From: Thermus thermamylovorans
Lineage (GTDB): Bacteria; Deinococcota; Deinococci; Deinococcales; Thermaceae
Direction of reading: 5' to 3'
DNA length: 64,000 nt
NCBI RefSeq assembly: GCF_004307015.1
Contig: NZ_SIJL01000001.1
Span: 1 to 64,000 of the forward strand
Position numbers and translations under genes: made by a program
Shown here: one piece after another, positions 6,201-14,973 of the stretch
Layout: each line of letters starts with the position of its first letter
Numbering within the stretch: position 1 is the stretch's first letter
Notes under the pieces: generated by a model
Seen by the model: the letters and a program-made list of their open reading frames with translations, nothing else
Databases searched by the model: none
What the model was told of the DNA's origin: nothing

Positions 6201-9048
6201 GGGCTTCGGCCCCTACCGGGAGCTTCAGGAGGTGGACTTCTCCGACGTGGAGCTCTTCGCCATCACCGGGCCCACGGGCTCGGGTAAGTCCACCCTTCTG
6301 GATGCCATCAGCTTCGCCCTCTACGGCCGGGTGCCCCGGGTGGGCCGGAGCGTGGGGGATCTGAGGCATCCGGCGGCCCTCGAGGCCCGGGTGCGCCTCA
6401 CCTTCCAGGTGGGGGGCCGGGTCTTCCGGGTGGAGCGGGTGCGGGGTCGGCGGTCCGAGGGGCGGCTCTTTGAGCTGGAAGGCGGCGGGGAGCGCCTTCT
6501 CCCCCTGGAGACCCTGGACCGGGTGAACGGGGAGCTGGAAAGGCTTCTGGGCCTCCCCTACGAGGCCTTCACCCGGGCCCTGCTCCTGCCCCAGGGGGAG
6601 TTCGACCGTTTTCTCAAGGGGGAAGCCGGGGAGCGCCGGAAGCTCCTCTTGGACCTCTTTGCCCTTTCCCGGCTAGAGCGGGCCCGGGAACGGGCAGCGC
6701 AGGGGAAGGCGGCGCTTCTGGAGGAGAAGGGCAGGCTGGAAGGGGAGCTTTCCGCCTTGTCCGGGGTGGACCCCAAGGCCAAAGCGGCCCTGGAGGCTGA
6801 GCTTGGGGCGGTGCAGGAGGAGGCCCTGCGCCGGGAGGGGGAGGTGCGGCGCCTGGAAGGGGAGCTCAAGGGGGCAGAGGCCCGTTGGGAATGGGCCCGC
6901 AGGCAGCAGGAGCTCCGCTCCCGCCTCGCCCGTTTGGAGCGAGAGGAGGAAAGCCTCAAGGGGGTGCGCCGCCGCCTGGAGCGGGCGGAGGAGGCCGCAA
7001 GGGCCCTTCCCCTGTGGCGGGACCTGCGAGCCAAGGAGGCCGCCCTGGCCGCCACCCAGGAGGAGCTCCGCCGGGAAGAGGCTCGCAAGGAGACTCTCCT
7101 GGCGGAGCGGCAGGCCTTGGCCTTCGACCCCTTACGGCTTCGGGACCTGCGGGCCGCCTTGGCCGAGGCCCAGGGCCTCTTGGCCCTGGAGCTCCTCTGG
7201 CGCCGGGTGGGGGTGAGGGAGCACCCCGCCCCTCGCCTGGACCCCGAGGCCCTGGCGGGCCTCCTGGAACGGGAGGCCGCCCTAAGGCGGGAGGAGGAGG
7301 CCTTAAGGGCCTGGCAGGAGGTGCGGGAGAAGCTTGCCCAGAAGCGGGAAGCCCTGGCTGCCCGGAGGGCTGGGCTCGCCGCCTTGGAGGCGGAGGGCCG
7401 GAAGGTGAGGGCCCGGGTGGAGGAGCTGGAAAGGGCCCTCAAGGCCGCCCAGGCCCAGGGCCTCCGGGAGGCCCTGGCCGCCCTGGAGGGGGAGCGGGAG
7501 GCCCTCTTGGCGGAGCAGCGGGACCTGGAAGAGGCCCTCCTGGCCCTGGTCCGGGAGGAGCGGCGGCTCGGCCTCCTGGCCTACCGCGATCTCTTGGAGC
7601 TGGGGAGGCCCTGTCCCCTCTGCGGGGGCGTGGTCCACGCCCTACCCCCCGGGGGGGAGGGGAGGGATCTTTCGGGGGAGAGGCAGCGCCTGGAGGCGCT
7701 CCTCCGCCGGACGGAGGGCCGCCTGGGGCAGGTGGCGGGGGAGCTTGCGGCCAAGGCCGAGGCCCTGGCCGCCATGGGGGTAGAGCCTGCCCCGGGGGAC
7801 GAGGAGGCCCTGAAGGGCGCCCTGGAGGAGGCCAAGGCCTATCTGGAGGCCCTGCGCGACCGCTACCGCACGGCGCAAGGGGAGGCCAGGGCCCTGGAGG
7901 AGGCGGTGGGGGACCTCGAGGCCGAGGAGGTCCGCAAGGGCCGGGGCGGGGGAGCCCCCGAGGAGGCCCTCGCCGCCTTGCGGGAGACCCTTTCCATCCT
8001 GGAGGAGGAGAAGCGGGCCCTGGCCGCCGGGCTCTACCGGCACCTGCGGGAGCGCACCGGGGGGGAGGATCCGGCCGCTTACCTGGACCGGCTCAGGGCC
8101 GAGGTCCGCGCCCTGGAGGCCCAGGAGGGACGAGACCGCGCCCTGGCCCAGGAGCTGGAGGCCCGGGAGCGGACCCTCTCTGCCCTCCGGGCCCGGGAAG
8201 AGGAGCAGGCCAAGGCGCTGGCCGAGGCCCGAGGGCGGGTGGCAGGCCTGATGCCGGAGGAGGAGGCCCTGGCCCTCCACCTGAGCCCCGAGGAGCGCCA
8301 GGCCCTCCAGGCCCGCCTCCTGGCCCACGAGGAGGAGCTGAAGGCGGTGCAGGCGGAGCTTAAGGCCCTGCCCCTGGGGCAAGGCCCCTCCTTGGAGGAG
8401 GCCGAGGCCCAGGTCAGGGCCCTGCGGGATCGGCTGGAGGCGGCCCGGCGGCAGGTCCTGGACCTGCGGCAAAGGGAGGCGGTCCTCCGGGAGCGGCTCG
8501 ACCGGCTCGCCGCCGACCTGAGGCGGAAGAGGGAGCTGGAGGGGCGCCTGGCGGAGGCGGTGCGGGAGCTGAGCCTCTGGGAGCGGCTGGCCCTGGACCT
8601 CCAGCGGGACAACTTCCCCGCCTATCTCCTGGGCCTCAGGCAGCGCAGCCTGGTGGCCCGGGCCGACGAGCTCCTCGCCACCCTTTCCCACGGGCGCTAC
8701 CGCTTCCTCGCGCAGGGGGACGAGTACCTGGTCTATGACCTCTGGACCGAGGCCAAGCGCTCGGTGAGGACCCTCTCCGGCGGGGAGAGCTTTCTCGCCA
8801 GCCTTGCCCTGGCCCTGGCCCTTTCCGAGGAGCTTTCCCGGGGGCGGCTGGGGGCCTTTTTCCTGGACGAGGGCTTCGGCACCCTGGACCCGGAGGCCCT
8901 GGAGGCGGTGGCGGGGGTCTTGGAGGCCCTGCCCACCCGGGGGCGGCTGGTAGGCATCGTCACCCACGTGGAGGCCCTGGCGGAGCGCCTGCCAGCACGG
9001 CTTCGGGTGCGCAAGCACCCCTCGGGCAGCCGGGTAGGGTGGGTCTAG
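6175..9048 (+). CDS. sbcC: Exonuclease subunit SbcC (Rad50-type ATPase)
   Basis: 957-residue SMC-like ATPase partner of SbcD. Walker A (GPTGSGKST) is near residue 36; two long coiled-coil arms rich in Glu/Arg/Leu/Ala flank a zinc hook at residues 480-483 (CPLC); the ABC signature (LSGGES) and Walker B/D-loop (LDEGFGTLD) lie near the C-terminus. TTG start at 6175, overlapping sbcD by 26 bp with GGAGGTGGAG just upstream. ATP binding engages the two heads and gates DNA access to SbcD. Length is normal for the family. Confidence 0.95.
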   Translation: MRPLRLELEGFGPYRELQEVDFSDVELFAITGPTGSGKSTLLDAISFALYGRVPRVGRSVGDLRHPAALEARVRLTFQVGGRVFRVERVRGRRSEGRLFELEGGGERLLPLETLDRVNGELERLLGLPYEAFTRALLLPQGEFDRFLKGEAGERRKLLLDLFALSRLERARERAAQGKAALLEEKGRLEGELSALSGVDPKAKAALEAELGAVQEEALRREGEVRRLEGELKGAEARWEWARRQQELRSRLARLEREEESLKGVRRRLERAEEAARALPLWRDLRAKEAALAATQEELRREEARKETLLAERQALAFDPLRLRDLRAALAEAQGLLALELLWRRVGVREHPAPRLDPEALAGLLEREAALRREEEALRAWQEVREKLAQKREALAARRAGLAALEAEGRKVRARVEELERALKAAQAQGLREALAALEGEREALLAEQRDLEEALLALVREERRLGLLAYRDLLELGRPCPLCGGVVHALPPGGEGRDLSGERQRLEALLRRTEGRLGQVAGELAAKAEALAAMGVEPAPGDEEALKGALEEAKAYLEALRDRYRTAQGEARALEEAVGDLEAEEVRKGRGGGAPEEALAALRETLSILEEEKRALAAGLYRHLRERTGGEDPAAYLDRLRAEVRALEAQEGRDRALAQELEARERTLSALRAREEEQAKALAEARGRVAGLMPEEEALALHLSPEERQALQARLLAHEEELKAVQAELKALPLGQGPSLEEAEAQVRALRDRLEAARRQVLDLRQREAVLRERLDRLAADLRRKRELEGRLAEAVRELSLWERLALDLQRDNFPAYLLGLRQRSLVARADELLATLSHGRYRFLAQGDEYLVYDLWTEAKRSVRTLSGGESFLASLALALALSEELSRGRLGAFFLDEGFGTLDPEALEAVAGVLEALPTRGRLVGIVTHVEALAERLPARLRVRKHPSGSRVGWV

Positions 9049-9228
9049 GCACCCCAGAGGGGACTTGGACGGGCCCCTTCCCCTTTTCCCGGTGGGGTCA
9101 CCTCCCCCCCGGGCGTTAGGGGGAGGGACGCCCTGGGGAGGTTTGTCCCTTGGCGGCCGATACCCTTTGGGGTACCCTGAGGATCCCCGGCAGCGCGTCG
9201 CGTGGCCTTGGGGGTGAGGAGGTGTGCC

Positions 9229-9606
9229 ATGAAGAAGGCCAGGGACATCATGTCCACCGAGGTGGTGATGATCCAGGGCTCGGCCACGGTGAAGGAGGCC
9301 ATCAACTTGATGAAGGAGACGGGCCTCCGCGCCCTGGTGGTGGACCGCCGGAGCGAGGAAGACGCCTACGGCATCGTCACGGAGACGGACATCGTCTACA
9401 AGGTGATCGCCTACGGCAAGGACCCCGCCACGGTGCAGGTACACGAGATCATGACCAAACCCGTGATCACCGTGAACCCCGACCTGGGGGTGGAGTACGT
9501 GGCCCGCCTCTTCGCCAACACCGGCATCCGCCGCGCCCCCGTGATCCAGGGGGAGGTGATCGGCATCGTCTCCGTCACGGACATCCTGCGCAAGGCGGTG
9601 TTCTGA
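9229..9606 (+). CDS. CBS-domain pair protein
   Basis: 125 residues comprising two CBS domains: ARDIMSTEVVMIQG...VTETDIVYKV and VHEIMTKPVITVN...VSVTDILRKAV. Stand-alone CBS pairs usually bind adenine nucleotides or SAM and regulate a partner; no partner is evident here. ATG at 9229 follows GAGGAGGTG, so I prefer it over an in-frame GTG 27 bp upstream. Upstream 9049-9228 contains no gene; a loose TTGGCG-17-TACCCT match (-10 at 9173-9178) may be its promoter. Confidence 0.85.
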   Translation: MKKARDIMSTEVVMIQGSATVKEAINLMKETGLRALVVDRRSEEDAYGIVTETDIVYKVIAYGKDPATVQVHEIMTKPVITVNPDLGVEYVARLFANTGIRRAPVIQGEVIGIVSVTDILRKAVF

Positions 9607-9625
9607 TCCCTTCTCCTTCCCCGGA

Positions 9626-9654
9626 CGGCCTCCAGAGGGGGGCCGCCTTTTTCT
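9626..9654 (+). terminator. Intrinsic terminator after the CBS gene
   Basis: CGGCCTCC / GGGGGGCCG stem with an AGAG loop (one G-T pair), then a T-rich tail (TTTTTC). The tail runs directly into the -35 of the next promoter. Confidence 0.75.
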
Positions 9655-9682
9655 TGACCTGGTCCAAGAGAGACTTTAGACT
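9654..9682 (+). promoter_or_regulatory. Promoter of the pectinacetylesterase-like gene
   Basis: TTGACC (9654-9659), 17-bp spacer, TAGACT (9677-9682), then GGAGGTG before the ATG at 9700. The -35 begins inside the T tract of the preceding terminator. Confidence 0.75.
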
Positions 9683-9699
9683 GGAAGCGGAGGTGAACA

Positions 9700-10689
9700 A
9701 TGCGCCGCTTCCTCTCCCTGCTTGTCTTTTTGGGCTTGGCCTTAGCCCAGGGGCTTTCCGAGGTCTGGAAGGCGGTGGAGGTCCCGGGAGGGATCTGCGC
9801 CGATGGCTCCCCCTACCGCTTCTACGTGAGCCCCGGGGACCCGAGGCGGGTGGTCCTGGACTTCCAGGGGGGCGGGGCCTGCTGGGACGCGGCCACCTGT
9901 AGCCCCGAAAGCCCCACCTACCGCCGGCGGGTGGAGGTTCAGGAGCTCCTCCTGGCCCAGGGGATCTACGACCGTCTGAGCGCGGCCAATCCCTTCCAGG
10001 GCTGGACCCATATCTTCGTGCCCTATTGCACCGGGGACCTGCACGTGGGCCGGGCCACCGTGGACTACGGGGGGTTTAGGGTGCACCACCAGGGGGCGAG
10101 GAACGCCCTGGCCGCCTTGGAGTACCTCTTCCGCAACCACGCGAACCCCGAGCGGGTCTTCGTGACCGGCTGCTCCGCCGGGGCCTACGGGGCGGTCTTC
10201 TGGGCGGACCGGGTGCTCGCCACCTACCGGAACGCCCAGGTGGCCCTTTGCGGGGACGCCGGGGTGGGGGTGCGCACGGAGGACTTCCCCGGCTTCCGGG
10301 TGTGGAACCCGCGCCTGCCCGAGCTCCCCGGGCTTTCCCCCGACCCCGAGGTCTACCAGGTCTACCTGGCCCTGAGCCGGGCCTACCCCCAGGGCCGTTT
10401 TGCCCAGTACACCACGCTGCTGGACGGCACCCAGGTCTTCTTCTACGGCCTCATGAGGGGGGAGCGCCTTCCCTCTGAGGCCACGGCGAGGGCGTGGGCG
10501 GAAAGCGCCCTCAGGGCGGTCACCGCCCCGGCCCAGGCGGAAAACTACACCTTCTACCTGGCTCCGGGGAGCCAGCACTGCATCCTGCCCCGGCCCGAGC
10601 TCTACACCCTGAGGGTAGGGGAGGTGGCCTTCCTGGACTGGCTTAGGGCCCTGGCCGAGGGGAAGACCCCGCCCCGGGTGCGCCCCTGA
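9700..10689 (+). CDS. Secreted pectinacetylesterase/Notum-family carboxylesterase
   Basis: 329-residue alpha/beta-hydrolase with a signal peptide (FLSLLVFLGLALAQG). Family hallmarks: LDFQGGGACWDAATC (oxyanion-hole region), the nucleophile elbow GCSAG with Ser159, a DGTQVFF segment offering an Asp, and QHCILP supplying the catalytic His; cysteines in CWDAATC and CGDAG fit disulfides. The family deacetylates pectin or, in animals (Notum), removes a lipid from Wnt; the substrate in a non-pectinolytic thermophile is unknown. Has its own strong promoter. The last 47 bp overlap the convergent metallopeptidase gene. Confidence 0.85.
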   Translation: MRRFLSLLVFLGLALAQGLSEVWKAVEVPGGICADGSPYRFYVSPGDPRRVVLDFQGGGACWDAATCSPESPTYRRRVEVQELLLAQGIYDRLSAANPFQGWTHIFVPYCTGDLHVGRATVDYGGFRVHHQGARNALAALEYLFRNHANPERVFVTGCSAGAYGAVFWADRVLATYRNAQVALCGDAGVGVRTEDFPGFRVWNPRLPELPGLSPDPEVYQVYLALSRAYPQGRFAQYTTLLDGTQVFFYGLMRGERLPSEATARAWAESALRAVTAPAQAENYTFYLAPGSQHCILPRPELYTLRVGEVAFLDWLRALAEGKTPPRVRP

Positions 10690-11425
10690 GGCCAAAGGCG
10701 GCGAACCAATCCCTGAGTTCGGGGTAGAGGGAGAGGAGGAGGCGGTGCCCCTTCTTGCGGTCCAGGGGGGCTGCTTCCAGAAAGGCCCTTAGGAGGCGGT
10801 CCCCGTCCTGCTCCAGAAGCGCCTGGGCCTTTAGAGCGAACTGGGCCTGGAACCACAGGGCGCTTTCCAGGCTTCCCCGGCGCCTTTCGTAGCTGGAAAT
10901 ACTCCGTGTGGCAGGGCTTAGGTGCGAGAGGTGGCTGCTCCAGGATAAGAGGCTTTCCGCCAGCTCCGGCCTGGCCCCCTTCAGGCCCAGGAGGAAGAGG
11001 TAGTTGGCAAAGAACTCGTCCAGCCACCTGGCTCCCGTGCGCAGGCGCCAGGCCACCTGCAGGGCGTGGGCATACTCGTGGCCCAGGTTCAGGTCCAGGA
11101 AGGCGGCCACCTCCCCTGGGGGCGGCCCCAGGGGCAGGAGGACCTCCCGCAGGCGATGGAGGAGCCTTTCGGGGTAGCGGAGGGGGGCATAGAGGGCGAG
11201 GCCTTCCCCCTCGCTCCGCTGGAAGGGGAGGCCATAGGGGTAGGGAAGCCGGGCCCGCCAGTCCCGCTCCGAAAGCGCGTAGAGTACCACCGGGGGCACG
11301 GGGGCGTAGGGGAGGTAGACCTCCCGCAGGGAGAGGAGGTAGGCCCGGAGGCCCTCCGCCCGCAAAGCGCCTCCTTCGGAGGCGAAGGCGGGCAGGTGGG
11401 GGTGGGGGAGGGCCTGCAGGGCCAT
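10643..11425 (-). CDS. Putative gluzincin-type zinc metallopeptidase
   Basis: 260-residue protein of no recognised family name. It contains HEYAH (residues 116-120), an HExxH zinc site, and 17 residues later WLDEFFANY, matching the WLxE...A pattern that provides the third Glu ligand in gluzincins. No signal peptide or membrane helix is evident, so it is probably cytoplasmic. Its ATG overlaps the recG stop by one base (TGATG), so the two are co-translated, though a functional link to recombination is not established. The 3' end overlaps the convergent esterase gene by 47 bp. Confidence 0.65.
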   Translation of the reverse strand: MALQALPHPHLPAFASEGGALRAEGLRAYLLSLREVYLPYAPVPPVVLYALSERDWRARLPYPYGLPFQRSEGEGLALYAPLRYPERLLHRLREVLLPLGPPPGEVAAFLDLNLGHEYAHALQVAWRLRTGARWLDEFFANYLFLLGLKGARPELAESLLSWSSHLSHLSPATRSISSYERRRGSLESALWFQAQFALKAQALLEQDGDRLLRAFLEAAPLDRKKGHRLLLSLYPELRDWFAAFGLRGAPGAGSSPRPGP

Positions 11426-13743
11426 CAGATGACTTCCCGGAAGCCGATGCGCTCCGCCTGGGCCCTTAGCTCATCCTTGAGGGCCTGGTGCTGGGGCAGG
11501 GAAAGGTCGGGGTCCATCTCCAGGATGCGCTTGGCCAGGGCCCGGGCCCCTTCGATGACCTCGGTGTCCTCCGCCAGGTCCCCGAGCCTGAGCTCCGGAT
11601 ACCCCGACTGCCGCGTGCCCCGGAGTTCCCCAGGGCCCCGCAGTTTCAGGTCCATCTCCGCGATGTAGAACCCGTCCGCCGACTCCTCCAGCACCCGGAG
11701 GCGCCTTAGGGTCTTCTGGCCCGCCTCCCCGGCGATGAGGATGGCGTAGCCCGGCAGGCCTCCCCGCCCCACCCGGCCCCTCAGCTGGTGGAGCTGGGCC
11801 AGGCCGAAGCGCTCGGCGTTCTCCACCACCATCAGGGTGGCCCGGGGGATGTCCACCCCCACCTCGATGACCGTGGTGGACACCAGGAGGTCAAAGGCCC
11901 CCTGGCGGAAGGCCTCCATCACCCCATCCTTTTCCCGGGCGGGCATCCGGCCGTGGAGGAGGGCCATGCGCACCTCGGGGAGGAGGCCCTTGAGCTCCTC
12001 GTAGAGGGCGGTGGCCGCCTTCAGCTCCAGCTCCTCCGACTCCTCGATGGCCGGGGCCACCACGAAGACCTGGTGCCCCTTCCGCACCTCTTCCCGGGCG
12101 AAGGCGTAGGCCTGGAGGCGCAGGCGGTGGGGGAGGACCTTGGTCTTCACGGGGATGCGGCCGGGGGGCATCTCGTCCAGGACGCTCACCTCCAGGTCCC
12201 CGTAGAGGGTGAGGGCCAGGGAGCGGGGGATGGGGGTGGCGGACATGACCAGCACATCGGGGGGCACCTGGGCCATCTTGAGGAGGGCCCGCCGCTGGAG
12301 GACGCCGAAGCGGTGTTCCTCGTCCACCACCGCCAGGCCCAGGTCCCGAAAGCCCACCCCCTCCTGGATGAGGGCGTGGGTGCCCACCGCCACCTGGGCT
12401 TCCCCGGAAAGGAGCCTGGCCATGGCCGCCTCCTTTTCCCTCTGGCTCATGGAGCCCAGGAGGAGCTCCACCCGCACCCCTAAGGGGAAGAGGTAGCGGG
12501 TGAGGTTCCCGTAGTGCTGCTGGGCCAGGATCTCCGTGGGGGCCATGAGGGCCCCCTGGGCCCCGTTCCTGGCCGCCAGGTAGAGGGCGAAGGCCGCCAC
12601 CACCGTCTTCCCCGAGCCCACGTCCCCCTGGAGGAGGCGGGCCATCTGCCGGGGGCTTTGCATGTCCTTGGCGATCTCCGCCATGACCCTTTCCTGGGCC
12701 CCCGTGAGGGGGAAGGGGAGGGCCCTTTTGAAGGCCTCCACCCAGGCCTTCTCCACCCGGAAGGCCCGTCCCAGGACCATCCCCCCGGCGTCCAGGAGGG
12801 CCTTGAGCTCCAGGAGGAGGTACTCGTCGAACTTGAGGCGGAGGAGGGCCCTTTTCAGGGCTTCCTCGTCCTCGGGGAAGTGGATGGCCCTTAGGGCCTC
12901 GGTGTACTCCGGAAGGCCTTCCTCCTCCCGGTAGGCCCCCAGGGGGTCGGGGAGGGGGAGGGCGGCCTCCAGGGCCCGGTGGACGGTGCGCCTCAGGAAG
13001 GCCTGCCCCACCCCCTCCTTGGCGGGGTAGATGGGGACGATGCGCCCCGTGGAGAGGGACTCGGTGCCCTCGTCCTCGAAGTGCTCCACCCATAGCTGCA
13101 CCCCGCCCCGCCTCTGCACCCGCCCCGTCACGATCAGGGTGGCCCCCTCTGCGATCTGGGCGAGGACCCAGGGCTGGTTGAACCAGACCAGGGTGAGGCG
13201 CCAGCCCCAGGCGTCCTGGGCCCGGACCTGGACCAGCTGCATCCCCTTCTTGGGGGTCTTGACCAGTTCTTTGGAGAGGACCCTCACGGAGAGGGTGGCC
13301 TTCTGGCCCTCCTCCAGATAGCGCACCCCGGGGAGGGCCCGGCGATCCTCGTAGCGGCGGGGGTAGTGGTGGAGGACGTCCCGCACCGTGCGCAGGCCCA
13401 GCTCGGCAAGCTTCTTGCGGCCCTGCGGGGGGACGAGGAGGTGGGCGGGGTCCTGGGGGGAGAGCTTACCCGGCCTGGGGCGCTCCTGGGCCTGGGGAAG
13501 GCGGGGCGGGGCGCCGTCTTCCAGGAGGCGAAGGGCCGCCTCCAGCACGGGAAGCCGCTCCTCCGGGGTCTTCGCCCCGTAGCCCTGGAAGAGGGTGAGG
13601 AGCTCGGGGAAGGGCCGGGCCAGGTTCTGGATCAGGCCCTCGAGGCCCCCCACCACCACCTGGTCCTTGGCCCCGTCCCTGAGCTCCCGGAGGATGGGCC
13701 TGAGGAGCCTCTCCCTGAGCTCCTTCTCCCTCACGCCCTCCAT
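11425..13743 (-). CDS. recG: ATP-dependent DNA helicase RecG
   Basis: 772-residue superfamily 2 helicase that reverses stalled forks and branch-migrates Holliday junctions. An N-terminal extension precedes the OB-fold wedge domain (about residues 155-260); helicase motifs follow: Walker A GDVGSGKT, DEEHRFG (DEExH-like motif II), SATPIPR (motif III), then STTVIEVGVDIP and QLHQLRGRVGRG (motifs V/VI), ending in the TRG-like hairpin region. The reading frame stays open far upstream, but the ATG at 13743 gives the normal RecG length and avoids overlapping the divergent protease gene. Confidence 0.95.
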   Translation of the reverse strand: MEGVREKELRERLLRPILRELRDGAKDQVVVGGLEGLIQNLARPFPELLTLFQGYGAKTPEERLPVLEAALRLLEDGAPPRLPQAQERPRPGKLSPQDPAHLLVPPQGRKKLAELGLRTVRDVLHHYPRRYEDRRALPGVRYLEEGQKATLSVRVLSKELVKTPKKGMQLVQVRAQDAWGWRLTLVWFNQPWVLAQIAEGATLIVTGRVQRRGGVQLWVEHFEDEGTESLSTGRIVPIYPAKEGVGQAFLRRTVHRALEAALPLPDPLGAYREEEGLPEYTEALRAIHFPEDEEALKRALLRLKFDEYLLLELKALLDAGGMVLGRAFRVEKAWVEAFKRALPFPLTGAQERVMAEIAKDMQSPRQMARLLQGDVGSGKTVVAAFALYLAARNGAQGALMAPTEILAQQHYGNLTRYLFPLGVRVELLLGSMSQREKEAAMARLLSGEAQVAVGTHALIQEGVGFRDLGLAVVDEEHRFGVLQRRALLKMAQVPPDVLVMSATPIPRSLALTLYGDLEVSVLDEMPPGRIPVKTKVLPHRLRLQAYAFAREEVRKGHQVFVVAPAIEESEELELKAATALYEELKGLLPEVRMALLHGRMPAREKDGVMEAFRQGAFDLLVSTTVIEVGVDIPRATLMVVENAERFGLAQLHQLRGRVGRGGLPGYAILIAGEAGQKTLRRLRVLEESADGFYIAEMDLKLRGPGELRGTRQSGYPELRLGDLAEDTEVIEGARALAKRILEMDPDLSLPQHQALKDELRAQAERIGFREVI

Positions 13744-13758
13744 GATACCCTTAGGCCT

Positions 13759-14973
13759 GTGAGCCGCGTGGAGCGACTGCCAAACGGCCTGGTGGTGGCC
13801 CTGGAGGAGCGGGACTACCCCGGGGTGGCCTTCCAGCTTCTGGTCCCCGCCGGGGCGGTGAACGAGCCCGAGGGGCTTCTGGGGGCTTCCACCCTCCTGG
13901 AGGGCTGGCTTTGGAAGGGGGCGGGGGACCTGGACGCCAGGGGGCTGGCCGGGGCCCTGGACGCCTTGGGGGTGCGGCGGCAGAGCGGGGCGGGGCTGGA
14001 GTACACCCTCTTCTCCGCCGCCTTTTTGCCGGAGGTGCTGGAGGAGGTCTTCCGCCTCTACGCCCTGCTCCTCACCCGTCCGAGCCTCCCTGAGGAGGCC
14101 CTGGAGGCGGTGAAGAGCGTGGCCCTCCAGGCCCTCCTCTCCCAGGAGGACCAGCCCGCGAGAAAGCTCCTTTCCGAGCTTCGCAAAAGGGTCTTCCTCT
14201 CCCCCCACGGCCGGGACCCCTTGGGGGAGGAGGCCAGTCTGAAGAAGGCCAACCCCGAGGCGGTACGGGAGGATTTCCGGGGGCGCTACACCCCTAGGGG
14301 GGCCATCCTGGCGGTGGCGGGGGGGGTTTCTTGGGAGAGGTTGCAAGCCGCCTTGGAGCCCTTCCTGGCCTGGGAGGGGGAGGAGGCCTTCTACCCGCCC
14401 CCGGAGCTTTCCCAGCCCCACCGCTTCCACGTGGCCCGGCCCACCGCCCAGGTGCAGATCGGCCTGGCCTACCCCGACGTGGGCCCGGACCATCCCGGTT
14501 TCTACGCCGCCCGGCTGGCCCTCGAGGTCCTCTCCGGGGGCATGAGTAGCCGCCTCTTCACCGAGGTGCGGGAGAAGCGGGGCCTGGTCTACGCGGTGAG
14601 CGCCTTTCCCGCCGGGGTCAAGGGCCAGGGCCTCCTCATGGCCTACGGGGGCACCACCAAGGAAAGGGCCGGGGAAACCCTGGAGGTGATGCTCCGGGAG
14701 GTGGAGCGCCTGAGCGAGGGGGTGACGGCGGAGGAGCTCGCTCGGGCCAAGGTGGGCCTGAAGACCGCCTTGGTGATGGCCGATGAATCCCTCCGCACCC
14801 GCGCGAGTTCCATGGCCCGGGACCTCTTCGCCCTGGGGCGGGTGCGGCCCCTTGCGGAGATCGAGGCGGCCATCGAGGGGACCACCCTGGAGGCGGTGAA
14901 CGCCTTCCTGCGGGCCCACCCCTACCGGGAACCCTGGGTGGGGCTTTTGGGGGAGGTGGAGCATGTTTCGTGA
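13759..14973 (+). CDS. M16-family peptidase homologue, non-catalytic partner subunit
   Basis: 404 residues with the two-lobed M16B fold. The zinc motif HxxEH is absent; the equivalent stretch reads STLLEGW. It does keep the SSRLFTEVREKRGLVY substrate-binding element (the Arg/Tyr motif) near residue 260. This is the division of labour of heterodimeric M16B peptidases, in which one subunit holds zinc and the other the R/Y pair; Thermus is known to have such a pair. GTG start with TACCCT 7 nt upstream, so possibly leaderless. Overlaps the catalytic subunit gene by 11 bp. Confidence 0.85.
   Translation: MSRVERLPNGLVVALEERDYPGVAFQLLVPAGAVNEPEGLLGASTLLEGWLWKGAGDLDARGLAGALDALGVRRQSGAGLEYTLFSAAFLPEVLEEVFRLYALLLTRPSLPEEALEAVKSVALQALLSQEDQPARKLLSELRKRVFLSPHGRDPLGEEASLKKANPEAVREDFRGRYTPRGAILAVAGGVSWERLQAALEPFLAWEGEEAFYPPPELSQPHRFHVARPTAQVQIGLAYPDVGPDHPGFYAARLALEVLSGGMSSRLFTEVREKRGLVYAVSAFPAGVKGQGLLMAYGGTTKERAGETLEVMLREVERLSEGVTAEELARAKVGLKTALVMADESLRTRASSMARDLFALGRVRPLAEIEAAIEGTTLEAVNAFLRAHPYREPWVGLLGEVEHVS

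Noticed and set aside
9049-9228. Hidden gene between sbcC and the CBS gene
   Set aside because: No frame with a plausible start and coding character; the TACCC/GGGTA palindrome near 9164-9178 is short and could be chance.
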